Source: RGIG7213 sp045545665 (GTDB taxonomy: Bacteria > Bacillota > Clostridia > Oscillospirales > CAG-272). Taken from it: 23,748 bases of DNA. Positions 1 to 7,209 of this stretch are shown piece after piece. Where the stretch lies: NCBI GenBank assembly GCA_045545665.1, contig JAZQBL010000050.1:1-23748 (forward strand). The letters are read 5' to 3'. Under the pieces are notes generated by a model that saw nothing but the letters and a program-made list of their open reading frames with translations, ran no database searches and was not told where the DNA came from. The translations under genes and the position numbers were made by a program. Positions within the stretch are counted from its first letter, which is position 1. Every line of letters begins with the position of its first letter.

Positions 1-20
1 TGCTGATGCAAGGGTGAAAT

Positions 21-157
21 CAGCTAACGCTGATGAAATCTTCGGCTTTGCCTCAGATGAAATTAAATCCACCCACTCGCCGTCGAGGCGAATTTCACCC
101 AACGAAGTTGGATTTCATCGCAGCAGGCGATTTCACCCACCTGCAAGGGTGGATTTA
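21..157 (-). repeat. Array of six short hairpins with alternating linkers
   Basis: Six small stem-loops follow one another at 21-32, 40-56, 77-91, 99-111, 118-130 and 137-152. Each has a 4-7 bp stem (the one at 40-56 has internal mismatches) and a 3-6 nt loop. The linkers are variants of ATTTCAT and ATTTCACCC. A perfect 11-bp inverted repeat, TAAATCCACCC at 64-74 and GGGTGGATTTA at 147-157, encloses the last four hairpins. The array lies downstream of the serine tRNA terminator on the minus strand and is cut by the left window edge. It contains no convincing gene. It looks like an intergenic palindromic repeat family, but its function is unknown. Confidence 0.6.
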
Positions 158-161
158 GTTG

Positions 162-192
162 AAAAAAGCACCGACAAAGTCGATGCTTTTTT
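162..192 (-). terminator. Intrinsic terminator of the tRNA-Ser pair
   Basis: A 14-bp stem (162-175 with 179-192) closes a 3-nt loop. Read on the minus strand it ends in a run of six T. The one non-Watson-Crick position (171/183) is a G-U pair on the minus transcript but a C-A mismatch on the plus transcript, which supports minus-strand use. It lies 2 nt beyond the 3' CCA of the tRNA. Confidence 0.8.
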
Positions 193-193
193 C

Positions 194-284
194 TGGCGGA
201 GAAGGAGAGATTTGAACTCTCGCGACGGTTTCCCGCCCTACACCCTTAGCAGGGGCGCCTCTTCACCAGCTTGAGTACTTCTCC
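194..284 (-). tRNA. tRNA-Ser(GCT)
   Basis: On the minus strand the sequence folds as a class II tRNA of 91 nt with a long variable arm, as expected for serine. The acceptor stem is GGAGAAG paired with CTTCTCC, followed by G and an encoded CCA. The anticodon loop contains GCT flanked by CT and AA. The T arm carries the GTTCAAATC-type sequence. It decodes AGC/AGU serine codons. It is the second tRNA of a two-gene unit, 37 nt downstream of tRNA-Ser(TGA), and is followed at once by a terminator. Confidence 0.95.
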
Positions 285-321
285 ATGGTGAGGCTCACTA
301 TACCAATTGTGTGTGAAAGTT

Positions 322-412
322 TGGCGGAGGGAGTGAGATTCGAACTCACGGCTCGAGTGAACGAGTCACTGGTTTTCAAGACCAGCTCCTTAAACCGCTC
401 GGACATCCCTCC
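322..412 (-). tRNA. tRNA-Ser(TGA)
   Basis: This is a 91-nt class II tRNA on the minus strand. The acceptor stem is GGAGGGA paired with TCCCTCC, with encoded GCCA at the 3' end. The anticodon stem-loop CTGGTCTTGAAAACCAG places TGA in the anticodon. The long variable arm ACTCGTTCACTCGAG is typical of serine tRNAs, and GTTCGAATC is the T loop. It reads UCN serine codons. It is the first gene of the serine tRNA pair, with a promoter about 20 nt upstream. Confidence 0.95.
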
Positions 413-430
413 ACAACAGTCAACGGTATT

Positions 431-459
431 AATATACCACAAAACATTCGTTTTGTCAA
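431..459 (-). promoter_or_regulatory. Sigma-A promoter of the tRNA-Ser pair
   Basis: The minus strand carries TTGACA (454-459), a 17-nt spacer and TATATT (431-436). The initiation point would fall about 10 nt before tRNA-Ser(TGA). Confidence 0.8.
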
Positions 460-490
460 TAGAAAATGGCAAAATAATTTCTAAAATACA

Positions 491-514
491 AAATCGGCAG
501 TAAACTGCCGATTT
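491..514 (-). terminator. Terminator of rpsF-ssb-rpsR
   Basis: A perfect 10-bp stem (491-500 with 505-514) around a TAAA loop is followed on the minus strand by TTGTATTTT. It sits about 16 nt after the rpsR stop codon. Confidence 0.8.
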
Positions 515-530
515 CATATAATCATTTTAA

Positions 531-779
531 TCAGTCGCTGATGTAAGGAAGCAACGCCATCTGACGTGCACGCTTAACAGCTTCTGTAAGTTCGCGCTGA
601 TGCTTTGCGCAAGTACCCGTGATTCTTCTGGGAAGGATCTTGGATCTTTCGCTTATGCACTTTCTAAGCTTTACAGTATCCTTGTAATCGATCTTTTCAG
701 CGTTTTCTGCGCAGAATTGACAAACCTTTTTCTTCTTCTTATTGCGGAAAGGCTTATCTGCATTTCTTTCTCTATCCAT
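531..779 (-). CDS. rpsR: 30S ribosomal protein S18
   Basis: This is small-subunit protein S18 (82 aa), which binds the platform of the 30S subunit with S6. The diagnostic core RRITGTCAKHQRELTEAVKRA and the ending ARQMALLPYI are present. A Cys set (C20, C23, C41, C57) makes this the zinc-ribbon (C+) form of S18, unlike the cysteine-poor form of Bacillus subtilis. The start ATG follows a clear GGAGG site. It is the last gene of the conserved rpsF-ssb-rpsR operon, and a terminator follows directly. Function is secure from sequence and order; zinc binding is inferred from the cysteines. Confidence 0.98.
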   Translation of the reverse strand: MDRERNADKPFRNKKKKKVCQFCAENAEKIDYKDTVKLRKCISERSKILPRRITGTCAKHQRELTEAVKRARQMALLPYISD

Positions 780-805
780 TATTATTTCCTCCGTAAAATT
801 TGGGA

Positions 806-822
806 GCCCTTATCAGAAGGGC
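806..822 (-). other. Small hairpin over the ssb stop codon
   Basis: A 6-bp stem, GCCCTT (806-811) with AAGGGC (817-822), and a 5-nt loop encloses the ssb TGA at 813-815. No good T run follows on the minus strand. It could tune rpsR expression or mRNA processing, but this is only a structural observation. Confidence 0.35.
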
Positions 823-1274
823 AAATCGTCATCGTCCTGCAGTTCCTCGAAATTAACCGGCTCCGAGGGCTGTGTGCTGTATGCGGGAGCCGCAGGAGGC
901 GGTTCGCCGAAATCAGCAGCGGACGGTGCGTGCATATTGTCTGACTTCGAGTCAACAAAATACACTTCATCTGCAACTATATCATAGGAATAACGCTTGT
1001 TGCCCTGTGTATCGGTCCAGTTTCTTGACTGAAGCGAACCCGATATACAAATAGAAGAACCTTTTCTGAAATATTTGGAAATAAGTTCTGCTTGCTGACG
1101 CCATGCGACAACGGGCAAAAAGTCTGCCGTGCTTGCCTCGCCTGCTCTTGTAAAGCGGCGGTTTACAGCAACGGTGAAAGAGGTAACGGAAACACCGTTG
1201 GGAGTCTGTTTAAGCTCCGGATCAGCGGTGAGTCTGCCTGCAATGGTAATTTTGTTATAGTTAAAATTAGCCAT
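813..1274 (-). CDS. ssb: Single-stranded DNA-binding protein
   Basis: Ssb (153 aa) coats single-stranded DNA in replication, recombination and repair and works as a tetramer. The OB-fold covers about residues 1-110, beginning MANFNYNKITIAGRLTADPE with the family's typical GNKRYSYDIVADEV segment later. A disordered, proline- and acid-rich linker follows. The protein ends in the acidic tip DDDDLPF, the docking peptide for partner proteins. The AAGGAG site lies beside the rpsF stop codon, and the two genes are 10 nt apart. It is the middle gene of rpsF-ssb-rpsR. Confidence 0.98.
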   Translation of the reverse strand: MANFNYNKITIAGRLTADPELKQTPNGVSVTSFTVAVNRRFTRAGEASTADFLPVVAWRQQAELISKYFRKGSSICISGSLQSRNWTDTQGNKRYSYDIVADEVYFVDSKSDNMHAPSAADFGEPPPAAPAYSTQPSEPVNFEELQDDDDLPF

Positions 1275-1284
1275 TATGTTCTCC

Positions 1285-1575
1285 TTACGCCTTGATAGTC
1301 ATGGAACGAAGTATGCCGTCTGCAATATTGAAGTTACGTTCAAGCTCTGCAACGAAAGAAGCTTCTGCCTTGTAGTTAACAAGTACGTAGAAACCGTCGT
1401 TGATATCGTCGATAGGATATGCGAGCTTGCGCTTGCCCCATTCATTGTATTCAGCGATCTCGCCGTTTGCTTCAATAAGAGCCTTGAATTTATCAACAAC
1501 AGCTCTCATAGCATCCTCTTCGAGTGTAGCGTTAACAATGAACATGGTTTCGTAATCGTGTACAATTTTTTCCAT
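1285..1575 (-). CDS. rpsF: 30S ribosomal protein S6
   Basis: S6 (96 aa) pairs with S18 on the 30S platform. Family features are YETMFIVNATLEEDAMRAVV at the N-terminus, then NEWGKRKLAYPIDDINDGFYVLVNYKA-type sequence in the middle and a C-terminal segment ending in ILRSMTIKA. The length is normal. The ATG is preceded by AAGGAGGTG. It is the first gene of the operon, about 80 nt downstream of a strong promoter, and the leader between them forms hairpins that could serve S6:S18 feedback. Confidence 0.97.
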   Translation of the reverse strand: MEKIVHDYETMFIVNATLEEDAMRAVVDKFKALIEANGEIAEYNEWGKRKLAYPIDDINDGFYVLVNYKAEASFVAELERNFNIADGILRSMTIKA

Positions 1576-1630
1576 ATTCTTTACACCTCCTTATGGACTT
1601 ATGGCCGCAGATCAAGTCTGCAGCAAGGAG

Positions 1631-1656
1631 AAGCCGTCAAAATTCGGCTTTCCGAA
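1631..1656 (-). promoter_or_regulatory. rpsF leader with two competing hairpins
   Basis: On the minus transcript TTCGG-AAAG-CCGAA (1656-1643) and AAGCCG-AATTTTGA-CGGCTT (1650-1631) are both perfect stems and share the CCG segment, so they cannot form together. Leaders of rpsF operons in many bacteria bind the S6:S18 complex for feedback control. Assigning this structure to that role is inference. Confidence 0.4.
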
Positions 1657-1661
1657 TCAGT

Positions 1662-1690
1662 ATTATATCAAATATTATTTGTTTTGTCAA
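1662..1690 (-). promoter_or_regulatory. Sigma-A promoter of rpsF-ssb-rpsR
   Basis: A full consensus is present on the minus strand: TTGACA (1685-1690), a 17-nt spacer and TATAAT (1662-1667). Confidence 0.9.
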
Positions 1691-1748
1691 TATGACTTTT
1701 TAGAAATCATCCGTCTTCACGAAAAATTTACATTATCAGAGCAAAAAT

Positions 1749-1772
1749 AAAGGGCTGTTTGCACAGCCCTTT
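1749..1772 (-). terminator. gdhA terminator
   Basis: A perfect 10-bp stem AAAGGGCTGT / ACAGCCCTTT with a 4-nt loop is followed on the minus strand by ATTTTTG. It begins 15 nt after the gdhA stop. Confidence 0.85.
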
Positions 1773-1787
1773 AAAATGTAGATACAA

Positions 1788-3140
1788 TCAGTTGACACCC
1801 TGCCACTTCATAGCCTCTGCAACCTTAAGGAAGCCTGCGATGTTAGCGCCTGCAACGAGGTCGCCTTCCATGCCGTATTCCTTAGCAGCCTTTGCGGAGT
1901 TTGTGAAGATGCTCTTCATGATGCCTTTGAGCTTTTCGTCAACTTCTTCAGCAGACCAGGACAAACGCATTGAGTTCTGTGTCATTTCAAGACCGGAAAC
2001 TGCAACACCGCCTGCGTTAACTGCCTTGGAAGGAGCAACTACAACGCCGTTCTGCTTGAGGTATGCGATAGCTTCGTTTGTTGAAGGCATGTTGGAAACT
2101 TCAACGTAATACTTAACGCCGTTAGCAACGATCTTTTCAGCTTCAACCATACCAACTTCGTTCTGTGTAGCACAAGGCATAAGGATATCTGCCTTAACGC
2201 CCCAAGGCTTTTCGCCCTTGAAGAAAGGAACGCCGAACTTATCTGAATAATCCTGAACTCTGTTACGGCAGGAATCACGCATTTCAAGCATATAGTTGAT
2301 CTTTTCTTCTGTGTTGATACCGTTTTCGTCGTATACATAGCCGTCGGGACCGGAAATAGTAACTACCTTACCGCCGAGCTCTGTGATCTTCTTAACTGTA
2401 CCCCATGCAACGTTACCGAAGCCGGAAACAGCAAACGTTTTGCCTTCGATGGATTCGCCGAGGCTCTTGAGCATTTCAACAACGTAGTAAACTGCGCCGA
2501 AACCTGTTGCTTCGGGACGGATAAGTGAACCGCCGCTGTTGATGTTCTTACCTGTGAGAACGCCTGTGAACTCGTCACGGATTCTCTTGTACTGACCGAA
2601 CATATATCCGATCTCTCTTGCTCCAACGCCCATATCGCCTGCGGGAACGTCTGTGTCGGCACCGATATATTTCTGGAGCTCTGTCATAAAGCTCTGGCAG
2701 AAACGCATAACTTCGCCGTCGGATTTACCTGTGGGATCGAAGTCGGAACCGCCCTTACCGCCGCCCATGGGGAGTGTTGTAAGTGCATTCTTGAACGTCT
2801 GCTCAAATCCGAGGAACTTCATGATAGAAAGGTTAACGGAAGGAGCAAAACGGATACCGCCCTTGTAAGGACCGATAGCAGAGTTGAACTGTACACGGTA
2901 ACCCTTGTTTACCTGAATGTTGCCGTTGTCATCAACCCATGCAACTCTGAAAGAGATAGCACGTTCGGGTTCGACCATACGATCAACGACGCCTGCCTTA
3001 ACGAGGTCGGGACGCTGCTCGATAACGGGTTCGATAGACTCAAGAACTTCCTTTACTGTCTGGTGAAATTCTGTCTCGCCGGGGTTTGTACGAACAACTT
3101 TTTCGTACACGCCTGCAAGATATTCTGTTTTAAACGACAT
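1788..3140 (-). CDS. gdhA: NADP-type glutamate dehydrogenase
   Basis: This hexameric enzyme (450 aa) interconverts 2-oxoglutarate plus ammonium and glutamate. The length and motifs fit the 450-residue small hexameric class. K93 in GPYKGG and the catalytic lysine K129 in PMGGGKGG align with the E. coli GdhA active site. A Rossmann fingerprint SGFGNVA lies at 239-245, and RPEATGFG and SNMPST are typical of the family. The start ATG follows GGAGGG. It is a single-gene transcription unit with a promoter at 3172-3200 and its own terminator. NADPH preference is inferred from overall similarity to biosynthetic GdhA proteins. Confidence 0.97.
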   Translation of the reverse strand: MSFKTEYLAGVYEKVVRTNPGETEFHQTVKEVLESIEPVIEQRPDLVKAGVVDRMVEPERAISFRVAWVDDNGNIQVNKGYRVQFNSAIGPYKGGIRFAPSVNLSIMKFLGFEQTFKNALTTLPMGGGKGGSDFDPTGKSDGEVMRFCQSFMTELQKYIGADTDVPAGDMGVGAREIGYMFGQYKRIRDEFTGVLTGKNINSGGSLIRPEATGFGAVYYVVEMLKSLGESIEGKTFAVSGFGNVAWGTVKKITELGGKVVTISGPDGYVYDENGINTEEKINYMLEMRDSCRNRVQDYSDKFGVPFFKGEKPWGVKADILMPCATQNEVGMVEAEKIVANGVKYYVEVSNMPSTNEAIAYLKQNGVVVAPSKAVNAGGVAVSGLEMTQNSMRLSWSAEEVDEKLKGIMKSIFTNSAKAAKEYGMEGDLVAGANIAGFLKVAEAMKWQGVN

Positions 3141-3171
3141 AAAAGCCCTCCAAATTAATAGTTTTGCGGGG

Positions 3172-3200
3172 ATTATATCACAAAATATGCAATATTACAA
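3172..3200 (-). promoter_or_regulatory. gdhA promoter
   Basis: On the minus strand TTGTAA (3195-3200), a 17-nt spacer and TATAAT (3172-3177) with an upstream TG form an extended -10 promoter. The AT-rich stretch beyond it (about 3201-3320) holds no gene. Confidence 0.75.
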
Positions 3201-3321
3201 TATAAATTCCGCATTTTTTAAAAAAAGTTAATAAAAAAATTTCACAAGGATGTTGCAAATTTACCGAATTAACAAAATAAAGTGAATTTGATTTATTCTT
3301 CACAAAATATAATAAAGTTCA

Positions 3322-3353
3322 AAAGCCTGCTTTCACTTACGAAAACAGGCTTT
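3322..3353 (-). terminator. Terminator of the RpiB-like gene
   Basis: The outer stem AAAGCCTG (3322-3329) pairs with CAGGCTTT (3346-3353), and TTTC pairs with GAAA inside it after one mismatch. On the minus strand it leads into TTGAACTTTATT. It starts 11 nt after the stop codon. Confidence 0.75.
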
Positions 3354-3364
3354 CAATATTATTA

Positions 3365-3934
3365 TTATTCGGGTTTTGTTTCGAGTTTAAGATCGTAGTC
3401 GCCGAGGTGCTCGAGCTTAAATCCGTTTGCTTTATATTTTTCGTAATCAAACGCTTCAAGTTCATCTATTGCGAGCTTATGGAACTCATAGAAATTGTGC
3501 CACCATTCGTAGCCTGAACCGAGTTCTGCATTGAGATATGCCTCTGCAATATCAATACCCATCTGAGGAGCAACGTAGAACGCACCCATTGAAAGAACGT
3601 TTACACCGTTACCCGTGATAGCACGGAGTGCCGCGGGAACGCTTTCAACAACACCTGCGTGAACGTGAGGGCATTTGCTTGCCGCAATATGTATACCCAT
3701 ACCTGTACCGCAGAATATGAGCGCTCTTTCGAATTCGCCTTCTGCAATGAGCGAGCCGACACGAAGACCGACTCTGTGGAACATAAGATCCGTATCGTTA
3801 TCCTCGGGCGAACGTACGCCGACGTCAGTTACCTTCCATCCCTTTGATTTAAGGTGAGCAACGACCGCTTCTTTAAGCGGGAAGCCTGCAAAATCGGCAC
3901 CGACGAGTATTTCCTTATCTTTAACTTTTCTCAT
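3365..3934 (-). CDS. RpiB/LacA/LacB-family sugar-phosphate isomerase, atypical
   Basis: The fold signature is clear: an N-terminal VGADFAGFPLK segment, then FCGTGMGIHIAASK at 74-87 with the family's catalytic cysteine C75, and NVLSMGAF at 112-119. RpiB enzymes isomerise aldose and ketose phosphates through an enediolate in the cytoplasm. Several residues usual in ribose-5-phosphate isomerase B are absent. The His after the Asp in the first motif is F15, the ring-opening His is G109, and the RHQ-type arginine segment is replaced by YEWWHNFYEFHK. At 189 aa it is also about 40 residues longer than E. coli RpiB. The substrate is therefore probably not ribose 5-phosphate, so no gene symbol is given. 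It is a single-gene unit with a good AGGAG site. Confidence 0.85.
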   Translation of the reverse strand: MRKVKDKEILVGADFAGFPLKEAVVAHLKSKGWKVTDVGVRSPEDNDTDLMFHRVGLRVGSLIAEGEFERALIFCGTGMGIHIAASKCPHVHAGVVESVPAALRAITGNGVNVLSMGAFYVAPQMGIDIAEAYLNAELGSGYEWWHNFYEFHKLAIDELEAFDYEKYKANGFKLEHLGDYDLKLETKPE

Positions 3935-3976
3935 ACCGTATCTCCTATAATATATTAACGATTTTTCGTTTAGTTA

Positions 3977-4005
3977 ATTGTAACACAAAACGGCGTGACA
4001 GTCAA
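3977..4005 (-). promoter_or_regulatory. Promoter of the RpiB-like gene
   Basis: On the minus strand TTGACT (4000-4005), a 17-nt spacer and TACAAT (3977-3982) precede the gene by about 40 nt. Confidence 0.8.
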
Positions 4006-4031
4006 GGGAATTTTGTTAAAAACAGCAATTA

Positions 4032-5462
4032 TTATTCTGCATCGTTCAAGCATCGCTTGAATATATCTATCGACTGTTTTTTGGTGTACAGATATCTGCT
4101 TTCGAAAAGGTTGTCAAAAAAACTTGCCGCTTCTTCAAGCAACGTCGCCTCAGCTGTAACGACATTCACTCTTCCGGAAAAATCATTCTTTTCTTTTCCC
4201 TTGTACGTAAACACGAGTTGAAGGTCTTTTACATATTCGATACAAGCATTTTCGGGATATTTGAGGAAATTTTCATTTATTATTCTGAAATCAGTATCAC
4301 CGTTTTCCATCATATCGAGCATTCTGTAAAGAAGCTTACAGCGCAACTCTTTCGGCACGGGATTTACGTATTCCTCGGGTATTTCAAAGAGTTTTCCGTT
4401 ACGCAGAAAATCTTCTATTCCCTTTTGAGTAAACGCACCCTTTTTCACACAGCTAATAAATTTTCTGTAATATTCAAAAATATCCGGCAATATTGCGGCA
4501 ACCTCGGGGATCTCAAGGCGAGCGACTGTCTTTGCCTCCTCGTATTCCAGAAAAGGAATAACGCACGGAGCAAACTGCATATAATTGGCATACGAGACTC
4601 TCATTGCGGTTTTTTTCAAAAATTCAAAAAACTCAAACACGTCGGCACAGCGGCGAACGAGGCTTTTCATACCGTACATACGGCCCGTACACATTGTTTT
4701 TACTTCTTCTACCGTTTTTTTATCGGTTATAAACATCGCTTTATCAAGGCGCTCATTAGCAAAAATAACAACGTCGGATAAAACGAGATAATCGGTAAAT
4801 CCGAACGGAACAACGTCTGTAAGTTCGGGTGAATATTCGTAAAGAATATCACAGTTGCTCATAAAAAACGGTGTCCAATCGAAAAGCTGTTCAAAATTTT
4901 CAACGCTTCCCTTTTTCGTTCCCTTTGTTATCTGCGTACATATTTTGAAATTTATTTTGCCGTCGGCATCAACAAGCAGACCCACCATATTTTCTTGCAA
5001 TATACTGTAATTACGCGTTGTATTTGTATACACGGTGGGACAGCTGTGGTTTTTGATCTCGTTTTTCAACGCAGCCAAAGCGTAATAAAGAAGCTCAGGA
5101 CGGCTGTTTATCATAAGTATGCCGTTTTCCGGATAAGTTATTTCCGAAGATTCTTTATATGCGCCATCTGTTTTATAAGCCACGGGCAAACGCTCCATCT
5201 TGGAAAGCGCACTTTTCAGTGAAGAGTAAATTCCGTTACCGAATCTGAGATTATCAAGCTCCTCCATTAAAGAAACTCGTTTTGACACCGTAAGCGGCAT
5301 AAGAGCCATTATGGAAACAAGCTCCTCCATAGTGGGCAGGCGCTGACCGTTGATTATTTTCGCCACGGTCGGACGTGATATATTGGTACATGCGGAAATA
5401 CGCATAGCGGACAGGTTATTGGAATCAATTTCGCTTTGTAGCATTTCGCTGAATGCGGACAT
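4032..5462 (-). CDS. HTH protein with a large uncharacterised C-terminal region
   Basis: The first 60 or so residues look like an XRE-type helix-turn-helix: AMRISACTNISRPTVAKIIN has the spacing of a recognition helix, and RLPTMEELVSIM follows. The remaining 400 residues match no family that I recognise. They are soluble-looking, with no membrane segments and no obvious nucleotide motif. The likely ATG (476 aa) is chosen over an upstream in-frame TTG because AAGGAG lies 7 nt before the ATG. The gene has its own promoter (5505-5533) and is divergent from proC. It is probably a DNA-binding regulator with a ligand-sensing or partner-binding C-terminal part. Control of proC or of itself is only suggested by position. 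Confidence 0.8.
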   Translation of the reverse strand: MSAFSEMLQSEIDSNNLSAMRISACTNISRPTVAKIINGQRLPTMEELVSIMALMPLTVSKRVSLMEELDNLRFGNGIYSSLKSALSKMERLPVAYKTDGAYKESSEITYPENGILMINSRPELLYYALAALKNEIKNHSCPTVYTNTTRNYSILQENMVGLLVDADGKINFKICTQITKGTKKGSVENFEQLFDWTPFFMSNCDILYEYSPELTDVVPFGFTDYLVLSDVVIFANERLDKAMFITDKKTVEEVKTMCTGRMYGMKSLVRRCADVFEFFEFLKKTAMRVSYANYMQFAPCVIPFLEYEEAKTVARLEIPEVAAILPDIFEYYRKFISCVKKGAFTQKGIEDFLRNGKLFEIPEEYVNPVPKELRCKLLYRMLDMMENGDTDFRIINENFLKYPENACIEYVKDLQLVFTYKGKEKNDFSGRVNVVTAEATLLEEAASFFDNLFESRYLYTKKQSIDIFKRCLNDAE

Positions 5463-5504
5463 TATCAAACTCCTTTACAAATTTATCAGACTAAAGCCTT
5501 CTCC

Positions 5505-5533
5505 ATAATAGCACATTTTTTCCTCTAAGTCAA
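5505..5533 (-). promoter_or_regulatory. Promoter of the HTH gene
   Basis: On the minus strand TTGACT (5528-5533), a 17-nt spacer and TATTAT (5505-5510) with an extended TGC are present. Confidence 0.75.
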
Positions 5534-5657
5534 GAAGTTTGGCTCAATTATGTCATTTTTTTCAATAACAGGTGGAAAAATCTCATATTTTCTTTTTTGG
5601 CTCAGAATAAGGATTAAATTTTAAAATACGTACACAAAATAAATATAAATAATGTGG

Positions 5658-5663
5658 TATAAT
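5658..5663 (+). promoter_or_regulatory. proC promoter -10 element
   Basis: TGGTATAAT is an extended -10 sequence 32 nt before the proC ATG. The -35 region (CAAAAT at 17-nt spacing) is weak, so activity may depend on the extended -10 or on an activator. Confidence 0.6.
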
Positions 5664-5694
5664 ATTTCAGATAACTTAATTCGGAAGGGTATAT

Positions 5695-6510
5695 ATGAAA
5701 AAGAAAATTGCTTTTATAGGCGTAGGCAATATGGCTCACGCAATAATAAACGGCGTACTTGACAAGAGTGCTGATTTTACAAAGGACAGTATAATCCTTT
5801 ATGACAAAAATCCTTCTCAGCTAAGCGACCTTGATTTTTTAAATTCCGCAGATAATGCCGTACAGGCTGTAAAGGAAGCGGATTTTGTCGTTTTTGCAGT
5901 TAAACCGCAAAACTTCCCCGAGCTTCTCGGTGAGCTTAAAGAAAGTAATATTGATATAAACGGAAAAGTATTTATAACTATTGCCGCAGGTATAAGCTGT
6001 GAATACATCTGCTCGTATCTTTCGAATGCCGCAGTTGTAAGAGCAATGCCGAACACACCTATGCTTATAGGCAAGGGTGTTTGTTCCGTTTGCAGAAACG
6101 AGCACGTGACGGACAGTGATTTTAAAACAGCATTTTCCCTTTTCTCAGCTCTCGGCGATGCTTTTGAGTTGACGGAGGATAAAATGAATGCGATAATCTC
6201 CCTCACCTCGTCATCTCCTGCCTACGTATTCTTATTTATCAAGGCTTTGATGGACGGTGCTTTGAAGCAAGGTCTTGAATTCAAAGACGAAAAAGAGCTC
6301 AGGCGTATTGCCTGCAACACCGTCATAGGCTCTGCCATGCTTCTTATGGAAAGCGAAAAGTCGCCCGAACAGCTTATAAAGGACGTTACGTCCCCCGGCG
6401 GAACGACTGCAGAAGCTATGAAAGTATTTTACGGCGCAGAGCTTGAAAATACCGTGTACGAGGCAATGGATGCTTGCACTAAACGTGCATTTGAGCTTGC
6501 GAAAAAATAA
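5695..6510 (+). CDS. proC: Pyrroline-5-carboxylate reductase
   Basis: ProC (271 aa) reduces 1-pyrroline-5-carboxylate to proline with NAD(P)H, the last step of proline synthesis. The N-terminal Rossmann motif is IGVGNMA (8-14). The central segments VVRAMPNTP and GKGVCSV and the C-terminal SPGGTTAEAM are family hallmarks. The length is standard. The ATG follows GGAAGGG. It leads a plus-strand run with two membrane protein genes. No terminator is visible between 6511 and 6573, so they may be cotranscribed, although no functional link to proline is evident. Confidence 0.97.
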   Translation: MKKKIAFIGVGNMAHAIINGVLDKSADFTKDSIILYDKNPSQLSDLDFLNSADNAVQAVKEADFVVFAVKPQNFPELLGELKESNIDINGKVFITIAAGISCEYICSYLSNAAVVRAMPNTPMLIGKGVCSVCRNEHVTDSDFKTAFSLFSALGDAFELTEDKMNAIISLTSSSPAYVFLFIKALMDGALKQGLEFKDEKELRRIACNTVIGSAMLLMESEKSPEQLIKDVTSPGGTTAEAMKVFYGAELENTVYEAMDACTKRAFELAKK

Positions 6511-6573
6511 GTAATATTTCCTCTTTCCCCATCATATTATTTATCAAGAACGACCAAAGCGGGGTACTTGAGG

Positions 6574-7182
6574 ATGAAATACATAGCGGACGAAAAAAAC
6601 ACCGAAAACATCACAGCTTCCGAGGATAATATAGTCACAAGAACGTATTACGATCTTGCAAAGAGAGCGGACAGGCGTAAACGCTTTACGCAATCGCTTA
6701 TATTGCTTTGCGTAATATTCATTCTTACTTCAATTCTCGGCGGACTTATATACACATACGCGCAGAGGGTATACGGAATCACCGTATCCTGCAGCGGCAG
6801 TGTGGGCATACGGGCGGCTCTCAGGGATTATTTTTTAATGTTTCTGCCTTGCGCTCTCATTTTTGTTTCGGGTTTTACCGTATTTTCTTCCCTCATCAAC
6901 GGACTTTTATGTGCTGCCGGCGGAATATTTACGGGATTTTTCACAATGGAGCTTTACGTATCATTTGATTTTTCAAAGCTTCCTTTTGTACTTTTTCTCG
7001 TCTTATATTTTCTGGCGATCATATATTTTTCGGCAATCTCAGTCAGTTTTTCACACAGAACACCGCCCGGCAAGGATCATATCGACGGAACCTTTGAAGA
7101 TGATCTCGTTTGCTATATAAGATACTTTGCGTTGTGTTCTGCCGTCATACTCTTTATATGTACGTTTGAGCACTTACTTTAG
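6574..7182 (+). CDS. Integral membrane protein of unknown function
   Basis: About five hydrophobic segments are visible (roughly residues 40-63, 83-103, 106-126, 136-157 and 182-200), after a charged cytosolic N-terminus of about 35 residues. The overall look, with small-residue-rich helices around NGLLCAAGGIFTGFF, is weakly like SpoIIM-type (DUF95) proteins, but I cannot assign it. The ATG gives 202 aa. An in-frame TTG two codons upstream is possible, since neither start has a strong ribosome binding site. It lies 63 nt after proC and 27 nt before the DUF624-like gene, which suggests a shared transcript. Confidence 0.75.
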   Translation: MKYIADEKNTENITASEDNIVTRTYYDLAKRADRRKRFTQSLILLCVIFILTSILGGLIYTYAQRVYGITVSCSGSVGIRAALRDYFLMFLPCALIFVSGFTVFSSLINGLLCAAGGIFTGFFTMELYVSFDFSKLPFVLFLVLYFLAIIYFSAISVSFSHRTPPGKDHIDGTFEDDLVCYIRYFALCSAVILFICTFEHLL

Positions 7183-7209
7183 GATGTGCAAAAAGAAAGG
7201 ATATTCAAA

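Noticed and set aside
1..160. CRISPR array or protein-coding gene at the left edge
   Set aside because: Units are short and irregular with no constant repeat and spacer length, and the open frame across it is made of repeat sequence and runs into the tRNA.
4218..4781. Plus-strand open frame of 187 codons inside the HTH gene
   Set aside because: It is antisense to a gene with a good start, promoter and HTH motif, and shows no recognisable protein features.
5463..5468. TTG start for the HTH protein
   Set aside because: The AAGGAG site would be almost in contact with this codon; the ATG two codons on has normal spacing.
6574..7182. Firm assignment as SpoIIM
   Set aside because: Only general hydrophobic pattern and small-residue helices agree; no diagnostic motif is visible.
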